From: Nocardioides panzhihuensis
GTDB taxonomy: Bacteria > Actinomycetota > Actinomycetes > Propionibacteriales > Nocardioidaceae
Assembly: GCF_013408335.1 (NCBI RefSeq)
Contig: NZ_JACBZR010000001.1
Location: 5,543,501 to 5,607,500, forward strand
Reading direction: 5' to 3'
DNA: 64,000 bases
Below the pieces are notes generated by a model. That model was not told the origin of the DNA and did no database searches. It saw only the letters and a program-made list of their open reading frames with translations. Positions 25,581-32,881 of this stretch are shown piece after piece; position 1 is the stretch's first letter; the number at the start of each line of letters is the position of its first letter. The translations under genes were made by a program, and so were the position numbers.

Positions 25581-26177
25581 ATGCCGGGGGACGATCGCTA
25601 CACCTATCCCAACTCGGGCGGGGTTCTCCGTAATCTCTTGGGGATCACCGACGCGACAGAGTTGGACGAAGCCACGAACGCGTTCGTCTCCGTTGCCTGG
25701 GCGGATCTCGAAACGCAGCCCGCTCCCGATCGGATCGACCGCGCGTATCTGCACGGGGTCCATCGGCATCTCTTCCGGGATCTCTTCTCGTGGGCAGGCA
25801 AGGTCAGAGACGTCGACGTGATGGCGGCAGGTACGTCGGTCGTGTACTGCCCGGTTGCCGAAGTCGAGCAGCGTATTGACGACGCCTTCGACGAGCTTGT
25901 ACAGCATGACTTTCTGCAAGGACTGGACTACCTCGACTTCGCAGCGAAGCTCGCTCGGTTCTGGACCAAGCTCACCGTTGCCCACCCTTTCCGTGATGGG
26001 AACACACGGTCGCAGACCTTTGTCATCGCCAGACTCGCGGAAGCTGCCGGCCACCCGATCGCGTGGGAGCGTGTCGATCACGAGAGTTTGCGTCGACAGC
26101 GGATGGCCGCCGCGCAAGGCCATCCTGAGGCGCTCGCACTCTTCATCGAGAATCGCATCGAAGGTTCCTTGTGGTAG
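25581..26177 (+). CDS. Fic domain protein (putative toxin, AMPylase-like)
   Basis: 198 residues matching the Fic fold: YPNSGGVLRNLLGITDATELDEATNAF at the N-terminus, YLHGVHRHLFRDLFSWAGKVRDVDV, then the active-site loop HPFRDGNTRSQ at ~135-145. The catalytic His and the GN anion hole are present, but the canonical HPFx(D/E)GNGR has Thr in place of the second Gly, a variant also seen in other short Fic proteins. Canonical enzymes transfer AMP to target hydroxyls. GTG/ATG starts are close; ATG 25581 is used. It is paired with the VbhA-like gene upstream. Confidence 0.85.
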   Translation: MPGDDRYTYPNSGGVLRNLLGITDATELDEATNAFVSVAWADLETQPAPDRIDRAYLHGVHRHLFRDLFSWAGKVRDVDVMAAGTSVVYCPVAEVEQRIDDAFDELVQHDFLQGLDYLDFAAKLARFWTKLTVAHPFRDGNTRSQTFVIARLAEAAGHPIAWERVDHESLRRQRMAAAQGHPEALALFIENRIEGSLW

Positions 26178-26362
26178 CGCTCGTTCTGCGATCCGTCAGG
26201 CGGGCTGGTGAAACTTATGCATGTAGCCAGCCTCAGGGTGTAGCCATAACTTAGGACGCTCCCAATTTATGGCAGCGGAGGTCAGGGCGGAATTGCGTAA
26301 GTTGCGGGCATCTTTTCGGGTGCCGTCCCGATGCTCGCTCCTCAGGTCACGGGCCGTCGACT

Positions 26363-26378
26363 GTTAACGGCGCTTAAC
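26363..26378. promoter_or_regulatory. GTTAACGGCGCTTAAC palindrome before hsdR
   Basis: A 5-bp inverted repeat (GTTAA-N6-TTAAC) 76 bp before the hsdR start. The 26178-26454 interval is more AT-rich than its surroundings (AACTTATGCATG, CCATAACTTAGG), consistent with hsdR having its own promoter separate from hsdM-hsdS. No specific regulator can be named. Confidence 0.35.
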
Positions 26379-26454
26379 ACTGCGTTCTGCCCACACGCCC
26401 GGCTTGGCGGCGTACGTTTCCAGTCGAAAGCAAAGGTCGACGACAGGACGGGCG

Positions 26455-29400
26455 ATGGTCAGCGAAGCGGAGTGGGAGCAGATCGCGGTCGAGGCGTTCC
26501 ACGAGCAGGGGTGGGAGGCGCTCCGCGGGTCGGAGGTGCTCCCGGGCATCCACGACGGGCGCAAAGAGTGGTCCGATCTGGTGATGCCCGACCGGACGCT
26601 GGCGGTTATGAAGCGGCTCAACCCCGTGGTGCCGGCGGACTTCCTTGCCCAGGCGCTTGCCGAGATCGTCGCGCCGAAGTCGCAGGACGCGATCGCGGAG
26701 AACTACCGGCTGCACCGGATCCTCGTCGACGGCTACCGCGGGCTGACGTACGTCGATGACGACGGGGTCGAGCAGAGCCCGACGGTCCGGCTGGTAGGTC
26801 ACCGCGTGGCCGACAACGAGTTCAACGTCGTCAACCAGGTCACCATCCGCAACCGGGAGAAGGAGCGGCGGTTCGACTTCGTGCTCTATCTCAACGGCCT
26901 GCCTGTCGGGATCGGGGAGCTCAAGCGGGCCGGGTCGCAGCAGGCGGATCTGTCCAGCGCGCACGCACAGTTGGAGACGTACCTTCGGGAGTTCCCGATG
27001 GCTTTCCGGTTCTGTGTCCTCTCGATCGTCAGCGACGGGATCACGGCCAGGTACGGGACCCCGTTCACGCCGCTGAACCACTACTCGCCGTGGAACGTCG
27101 ACGACGACGGCCGGCCGATCAAGCCGGGAGTCGACGTCGATGACCTCTCGATCGGTGTCGAGCTCGAATACCTGATCGACGGCGTCGGCAACCTCGAGCG
27201 GTTCCTTCAGCTCCAGCGCGACTATGTCGCCTTCGACGAAGGCGCTGGTGGCTATGCCAAGAGGATCGCCAAGCCGCACCAGTACTTCGCGGTGACCAAG
27301 GCGGTCGGGTCGACCGTCACGGCTGTGGAGAGCAACGGCAAGGCCGGCGTCGTGTGGCACACCCAAGGTTCGGGCAAGTCGATGGAGATGGAGCTCTACG
27401 CCCACGCCGTCTCTCAGCAGCCCAAGCTGAAGAACCCGACGATCGTCGTCGTCACCGACCGTAACGAGCTTGACAGCCAGCTCTTCGAGAGCTTCAACAG
27501 CAGCCGCCTCCTGAGCGAAAGGCCGGTCAAGGTTGCCACTCGTGCTCAGCTGCGGGACGAGCTCACCCACCGGATGACCGGTGGTATCTACTTCACGACG
27601 CTGCAGAAGTTCGGGCTCTCACAACGGGAGAAGGAGTCGGGGCTCGATCACCCGCTGCTGTCCGAGCGACGCAACATCGTCGTCGTGGTCGACGAGGCCC
27701 ACCGGAGCCATTACGACGACCTCGACGGGTATGCGCGCCACATCCGGGACGCGCTTCCGCAGGCTGCGTTCATCGCCTTCACTGGGACCCCGATCTCGTT
27801 CGACGACCGCAACACCGAGGAGGTCTTCGGTCGGGTCATCGACACATACGACCTGACCAGGGCCGTCGACGATGGTGCGACCGTGCAGGTCTACTTCGAG
27901 CCTCGCCTGATCCAGGTGAAGCGGGCCGGCGAGATCAGCGAGGACGACCTCAACAATGCCGCCGACGAGGCCACCGCCGGACTCGACGATGTCGAGCGTG
28001 ACCGGATCGAGAAGTCGGTCGCCGTCATCAACGCGGTCTACGGCGCCCCGGCACGGCTCAAAACGCTCGCCGCGGATCTGCTGGCTCACTGGGAGGCGCG
28101 GTCGACCGCGATCACGCCCTTCATCGAGTCGCCCGGCAAGGCGTTCGTCGTCGGTGGGACCCGGGAGATCTGCGCCCACCTCTATGAGGAGATCATCGCG
28201 CTGCGCCCCGACTGGCACGCAGACTCCGAAGCCGAGGGAGTGGTGAAGGTCGTGTACTCCGGATCGGCCTCGGACAGCGGCTTGGTCGGCAAGCACGTCC
28301 GCCGCGAGGCTCAGAACAAGGTCATCCAGAAGCGTCTCAAGGACGCTGAGGATCCGCTGCAGATCGTCATCGTCAAGGACATGATGCTGACCGGCTTCGA
28401 CGCACCCCCGCTGCACACCCTGTACCTGGACCGGCCGCTCAAGGGCGCCCTGCTGATGCAGACGCTGGCGCGGGTCAACCGGACCTTCCGGGGTAAGCCG
28501 AACGGTCTGCTGGTTGCGTACGCACCGCTTGCCGACAACCTCAGCAAGGCTCTGGCTGAGTACACCGAGACCGACCAGAAGGAGCGCCCTGTCGGGCGGG
28601 ACGTCGATGAGGCTGCCAAGCTCGCCAACGACCTGGTCGAGCGGCTCGACGCGCACTGCGCAGGGTTCAACTGGCGTTCCAAGCTCGATGGCCAGCAGCG
28701 GGCGTGGGTGAAGGCTGCGGTCGGGCTGACGAACTACCTGCGCTCACCTGCGACGCCAGGCAATGTCGTAGGTGACGGGGAAGAGACCCTGTCCGACAGC
28801 TTCCGCAAATTGGCCAACCAGCTGTCCCGAGCATGGGCTCTGGCTGCTGGCAAGGAGACGCTGGAGGGACTGCGCCAGACGGTCAGGTTCTACGAAGAGG
28901 TCCGCGTCTGGATGGGGAAGTTCGACGCCCAGGAACGGCAGGCATCCGGCCGGCCGGTGCCCGAGGAGATCCAGCGCCTGCTGTCCTCCCTCGTGGAGAC
29001 CTCGACGGTGACCGGAGAGATCGTCGACATCTACGATGCCGCCGGTCTGCCGAAGCCGTCGCTCAGCGAGCTCGGTCCGGAGTATCTGGCCAAGGCGCAG
29101 AAGGCGGAGAACCCGCACCTGGCGATCGAGGCGCTGCGTGACCTGCTCACCGAGGAGTCGAGCCAGGTGACCCGGTCGAACCTGGTACGCCAGCGAGCCT
29201 TCGCCGAGCGGATCCAGGAGCTGATGAACCGCTACACCAACTCCCAGCTCACCTCGGCCGAAGTCATCGCCGAGCTGATCGAGCTGGCTCACGAGGTCGC
29301 TGCGGAAGCCAACCGCGGGCAGCACTTCTCCCCGCCGCTGGACTCCGACGAGCTCGCCTTCTACGACGCCGTCTCCAGCAACGAGTCGGCTGTGGAACTC

Positions 29401-29634
29401 CAGGGCGAGGACGTACTGGCCCAGATCGCCCGCGATCTTGTCGCGATCATGCAGCGCGACGTCAAGACCGACTGGACGGTCCGCGACGACGTACGGGCGA
29501 AGCTGCGGTCCTCGATCAAGCGGCTGCTGGTGAAGTACAAGTACCCGCCCGACAAGCAGGCGGGCGCCATTCAGCTGGTCATGGACCAGATGGAGTCATT
29601 GGCTCCGCGATACGCCCAGGGCGAAGGGGCGTAG
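26455..29634 (+). CDS. hsdR: Type I restriction endonuclease subunit HsdR
   Basis: ATG 26455 (MVSEAEWEQIAVEAFHEQGW) is preceded by AGGACGG; 1059 residues. The N-terminal nuclease domain shows FDFVLYLNGLPVGIGELKRAG, the D...ExK core of a PD-(D/E)xK site. The motor follows: Walker A HTQGSGKSMEM, DEAH-box VDEAHRSHYDDL, FTGTPI, and ARVNRTFRGKPNGL (motif VI). The C-terminal ~200 residues are the helical HsdM-contact domain. It translocates and cuts unmodified DNA. Separated from hsdS by the TIGR04255/antitoxin/Fic module. Confidence 0.96.
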   Translation: MVSEAEWEQIAVEAFHEQGWEALRGSEVLPGIHDGRKEWSDLVMPDRTLAVMKRLNPVVPADFLAQALAEIVAPKSQDAIAENYRLHRILVDGYRGLTYVDDDGVEQSPTVRLVGHRVADNEFNVVNQVTIRNREKERRFDFVLYLNGLPVGIGELKRAGSQQADLSSAHAQLETYLREFPMAFRFCVLSIVSDGITARYGTPFTPLNHYSPWNVDDDGRPIKPGVDVDDLSIGVELEYLIDGVGNLERFLQLQRDYVAFDEGAGGYAKRIAKPHQYFAVTKAVGSTVTAVESNGKAGVVWHTQGSGKSMEMELYAHAVSQQPKLKNPTIVVVTDRNELDSQLFESFNSSRLLSERPVKVATRAQLRDELTHRMTGGIYFTTLQKFGLSQREKESGLDHPLLSERRNIVVVVDEAHRSHYDDLDGYARHIRDALPQAAFIAFTGTPISFDDRNTEEVFGRVIDTYDLTRAVDDGATVQVYFEPRLIQVKRAGEISEDDLNNAADEATAGLDDVERDRIEKSVAVINAVYGAPARLKTLAADLLAHWEARSTAITPFIESPGKAFVVGGTREICAHLYEEIIALRPDWHADSEAEGVVKVVYSGSASDSGLVGKHVRREAQNKVIQKRLKDAEDPLQIVIVKDMMLTGFDAPPLHTLYLDRPLKGALLMQTLARVNRTFRGKPNGLLVAYAPLADNLSKALAEYTETDQKERPVGRDVDEAAKLANDLVERLDAHCAGFNWRSKLDGQQRAWVKAAVGLTNYLRSPATPGNVVGDGEETLSDSFRKLANQLSRAWALAAGKETLEGLRQTVRFYEEVRVWMGKFDAQERQASGRPVPEEIQRLLSSLVETSTVTGEIVDIYDAAGLPKPSLSELGPEYLAKAQKAENPHLAIEALRDLLTEESSQVTRSNLVRQRAFAERIQELMNRYTNSQLTSAEVIAELIELAHEVAAEANRGQHFSPPLDSDELAFYDAVSSNESAVELQGEDVLAQIARDLVAIMQRDVKTDWTVRDDVRAKLRSSIKRLLVKYKYPPDKQAGAIQLVMDQMESLAPRYAQGEGA

Positions 29635-29863
29635 CGGCGAGGAAGCAGTCTCGTCCCGAGGTGCCCAACCTCGCCCAAAATCATCACGCCTAGTAGTCCG
29701 TATGAACCATCTTCGGTGAACCCGCAGCGCGTGAACGCAGGCGACCAATACGATCTGGCTGCCGTTGACTGCGCCCAACGAATGCCTGAGGCACAGCAGC
29801 GGCTTTGTGACGCTCGGGGTCCGCGTCATCGCATCGACTCGATAACTAGAGAGAAGTACACCT

Positions 29864-31177
29864 ATGAGCAGCGACGCTACGAGCGTGGCCGCCGAGCTGA
29901 CCAAGCTCACGGAAGACCCCCGGTTCAGCCCTCGGAAGGCGGACCTGAAAGAGCTGGTCGTCGACATCGTCGATCCTGATGGTGACGCTTGGGCCGATGT
30001 GAACCTGTTCGCCGCCTTCCCAACGGAGTCGACTGTTAAGGCTGTGTACCGGCGCCCCGCCGAGAACGTCGTCGGCGCCGTCGCCGGTGCGATGGTCTTT
30101 GCCCCGGTCGCGTGGACCTGGTGGGGCTTTCACGACGCGTCGAAAGCGTACGAAGAGCTGATCACTGAAAGCGGCGATCCGGAAGGCTCCACTTTCCTGT
30201 CGTTGTGGGCGCAAGGCTTCGACGGACGTATGGACGGCTTCTGGGGAGGCCTGCACCAGCTCGTGCCGATGGCGATGGGTTCGCTTCTCCTGGTTGCGGC
30301 CGCCGTGGTCGCCGTCATCCTCCACCGTGCGATCGCCACCAGGAACGTACGGCGTGAGGAGGAGGCCGCCGAGGAAGCGCGGATCCTTCTCACGTCCGCT
30401 CTCACCAAGGCGCAGCGGGTCGTCAGCTCGCGCCGGGCGGATCACCCGCTTCGGATCGAGGGGATCATCAAGTCCTCGATGGAGCAGCTGCGGGCAGCTC
30501 ACACAGACACGGCGTCAGCCACCCGCGATCTGGCAGTGACGGCTGCGGACGTGAAGACGAGCATCGCGTCGCTGCTCGACACGGTGAAGTCGGCGGGCGA
30601 GGAAGCGGCATCGATCCTGGCCCGGGCGAACGAGGTCAACCAGACCGTCAGCACCTCGATCGCCAAGGTCGAGTCGTCCATGGCGTCGATGGAGACCGTG
30701 GTCACCGAAGGCGTACGGGGCGTCGAGAGTGCGGTGAAGACCGGATCTGAGGAGATCCGCGCCGCCGCAGCCGACTCGTCGCAACAGTTCGCGGCGGACG
30801 TGACTGCGTCGCTCGGTGGGTTCGGTGAGCAGGTCCAGGAAAGCCTGTCCAGCTTCTCCCAGGGCGCGACCACCGCGATCAAGGACGCCGGTGGGGCTCT
30901 CGTGGAAACTATCGGAACCATCAGCGGAAGCGCCGAACGTACGGCTCAAGCGTCGAGCGAGCTCAGCGAGCAGGTCGGCCTCCTGAACGAGCATCAGGAG
31001 ACGGCGCAGAGTGCGCTCAATGCGGTGATCGCGGATCTACGTGACGCGGTCCTCGAGGTCGAGGCCACCCTGGCCCGCCACGATGGCGCGCTCCAAGGGC
31101 AGGTCTCTGAGCTCACCGGTGTACGCGACGGGCTCGGTCAGATTGCTCGCAGGCTGACCATGACGGCCGTCAACTGA
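29864..31177 (+). CDS. Membrane-anchored long coiled-coil protein (ZorA-like layout)
   Basis: First gene of a five-gene operon; AGAGAGAAG precedes the ATG. 437 residues: a soluble N-terminus (~1-65), helix 1 (~69-90, GAVAGAMVFAPVAWTWWGF), an outside loop of ~40, helix 2 (~133-154, GSLLLVAAAVVAVILH), then ~280 residues of Ala/Ser/Glu-rich heptad-like sequence (ATRDLAVTAADVKTSIASLL...VQESLSSFSQG...LRDAVLEVEATLARH). Two helices plus a long cytoplasmic tail recall ZorA, the TolQ/MotA-like stator of Zorya, but a true MotA_ExbB domain is not evident. The downstream TolR/MotB-like partner supports a stator-type pair. The 29635-29863 gap shows no promoter I can define. Confidence 0.6.
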   Translation: MSSDATSVAAELTKLTEDPRFSPRKADLKELVVDIVDPDGDAWADVNLFAAFPTESTVKAVYRRPAENVVGAVAGAMVFAPVAWTWWGFHDASKAYEELITESGDPEGSTFLSLWAQGFDGRMDGFWGGLHQLVPMAMGSLLLVAAAVVAVILHRAIATRNVRREEEAAEEARILLTSALTKAQRVVSSRRADHPLRIEGIIKSSMEQLRAAHTDTASATRDLAVTAADVKTSIASLLDTVKSAGEEAASILARANEVNQTVSTSIAKVESSMASMETVVTEGVRGVESAVKTGSEEIRAAAADSSQQFAADVTASLGGFGEQVQESLSSFSQGATTAIKDAGGALVETIGTISGSAERTAQASSELSEQVGLLNEHQETAQSALNAVIADLRDAVLEVEATLARHDGALQGQVSELTGVRDGLGQIARRLTMTAVN

Positions 31178-31178
31178 G

Positions 31179-31688
31179 ATGGCCGGCATCGACTCCAATC
31201 GCCGGGGCCGGCTCTTCTCCGTCGAGTCGATCGCGGGCTGGGTCTTCGCGGATCTCCTCCTGGTCCTCTTCATCGTCGGGCTCGGGTCAGCCGTTGCGTA
31301 CACGCCTCCCGAGCCGCCGAAGAAAGAGCCGAAGACCATCGTTGGGATGAAAACAGATCCGACCCCGATCGGGGTGCGGGTTGACGGCGGTCGTCTGGCC
31401 GGCGGCGGAAAGCTGGATGCGACGACGAAGAAGTCCGTGTGCCAAGCGGTGAAGAAGCGTCTCGGGCCGGTCGCGGGACAGCGAGCTGCACTTGTGCTGG
31501 TCTTCGGTGGCGGTCCTGACGTCAGCTCCGGCCAGAACGTGGCCCGCGCGATCACCCCGCAGCTGGGATGCGCCAGCTCGGAGGTCTTTCAGGGAAAGGT
31601 CCCGACGCGCGCGTTCTGGGACGGCTCGCTGCCGCTCGGAGAAGCCCGCCTCGAGGTCTTCCTGTTCCACACCGAGAAGCAAGGCTGA
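31179..31688 (+). CDS. Single-helix TolR/MotB/ZorB-like protein
   Basis: 169 residues. The N-terminal helix (~20-40) reads GWVFADLLLVLFIVGLGS: an Asp (D25) directly before a Leu-rich run, as in TolR/ExbD/MotB plug segments where that Asp carries the proton. A Pro-rich linker (TPPEPPKKEPK) leads to a ~110-residue outside domain with a conserved-looking core (GQRAALVLVFGGGPDVSSGQNVARAI) that may be a reduced OmpA/MotB-like peptidoglycan-binding fold. It starts one base after the previous stop and shares TGATG with the next gene. Confidence 0.6.
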   Translation: MAGIDSNRRGRLFSVESIAGWVFADLLLVLFIVGLGSAVAYTPPEPPKKEPKTIVGMKTDPTPIGVRVDGGRLAGGGKLDATTKKSVCQAVKKRLGPVAGQRAALVLVFGGGPDVSSGQNVARAITPQLGCASSEVFQGKVPTRAFWDGSLPLGEARLEVFLFHTEKQG

Positions 31689-32881
31689 TGAGACGGTTCT
31701 TCGCGCGTCTGACCAAGCTGTTCACGCGCGGTCGATCGCACCGCTCCGCCGACGATGCTCAGACGGAGGCGCCGGCGAAGCTGCCGGAGACGACATCCGA
31801 GCCGCGATCGGTCACGACGCCGGTGTCCCCGATGAAGGCCCCTTTAGAGGCCCCGGACGACGTTGTTCCGGAGGCGCTTCAGGACGCGTCGGAGGTCGTC
31901 CGGGACCTGCCTACGAAGGCGCTTCCGGAGGCCGCGGCTGTCGCGCAATATGCGCCACCCGTTGAGCCCTTTGAGCCCGTTGGGGTGCCGAGGGCTTCGA
32001 CACCCCTCACCGCGCCGCCGATGCGACCTGCTGGACCCGAGGTGGAGCGCGAGCCATACGCCGCTGTTCCGCAGACGGAGCCCGTGCCCGTTCCTGAGCG
32101 GGACCAGATCGTGCGTTACGCCGACTACAGCGACAGCAGGTACGACGCAGTCGACGGCGGATTCCCGGATCCTCCGGGCCTGGCAGCTGAGGCCGATGCG
32201 GCGCCGACCATGACGCCGGCGATGACGAGCCTGACGACGACCCTGCCGCTCGCTCTGCTCGACGAGACCCTCGCAGAGCTGTCGGCCGGTCGCGAACGGG
32301 TCGAGGATGTGATCGGCGCCGAGCCGGTCTCGGTGGGTTGGCCGAGTTCGGCCGCCGACGGTCCCTGGCTCGAGATACCGAGTCCTGACAAGCGGTTCCG
32401 GGACAGCACCGGGGACGTTCGCACTCTGCAGTCCGCCCTCCCCGACGGTGGGCTCACGGACACGCTCGATCGGCTCGAACTGGTCCGTCTCCTCGGTATC
32501 GGGCTGCAGGCCCTGCACACGGCGGAGATGGTCACCGGTGGCGTTTCCCTCGCGGCGTACGCGTTCACTCTGGAGCCACGCCCCGCGCTGTGTCTGCTGA
32601 GGCCGGACCTGCTCCGGCGTATCGGTGGCGAGCAGCTGGTGGCCGACGCGGGGACCTGGGGTCGCCGCTTCGACGAGGACCGATACGAGTTCGCGGTGGT
32701 GACTCACCAGCTGCTGATCAGCGGGCGGCCCGACGCGAGGATCCAGATCATGGACGAGGTTCGGGTTGCCGGGCTCCGGCGCGGCCAGTGCCAGAGGCTG
32801 GAGGGGCTGTGGTCGCGAGCCTCCCGAGAGCCGGGCACCCGGCCGCAGGTGACGGAGTGGATGGAGGTGCTGCTGCCGTGA
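31688..32881 (+). CDS. Protein with disordered N-terminus and degenerate kinase-like C-terminus
   Basis: 397 residues. Residues 1-20 are basic and amphipathic (MRRFFARLTKLFTRGRS), ~25-180 are Pro/Glu/Ala-rich and probably disordered. From ~250 the order of elements follows a protein kinase C-lobe: helix LELVRLLGIGLQALHTAE, catalytic-loop position VTGGVSLAAYAF (active kinases have HxD), LCLLRPDLLRRIG, DRYEFAVVTHQLLISGRPD (like the helix-F region) and GTRPQVTEWMEVLL (like RPTAxEWL). The HRD His/Asp and DFG are absent, so it should be inactive. I infer a pseudokinase adaptor. It overlaps the flanking genes by TGATG on both sides. Confidence 0.55.
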   Translation: MRRFFARLTKLFTRGRSHRSADDAQTEAPAKLPETTSEPRSVTTPVSPMKAPLEAPDDVVPEALQDASEVVRDLPTKALPEAAAVAQYAPPVEPFEPVGVPRASTPLTAPPMRPAGPEVEREPYAAVPQTEPVPVPERDQIVRYADYSDSRYDAVDGGFPDPPGLAAEADAAPTMTPAMTSLTTTLPLALLDETLAELSAGRERVEDVIGAEPVSVGWPSSAADGPWLEIPSPDKRFRDSTGDVRTLQSALPDGGLTDTLDRLELVRLLGIGLQALHTAEMVTGGVSLAAYAFTLEPRPALCLLRPDLLRRIGGEQLVADAGTWGRRFDEDRYEFAVVTHQLLISGRPDARIQIMDEVRVAGLRRGQCQRLEGLWSRASREPGTRPQVTEWMEVLLP

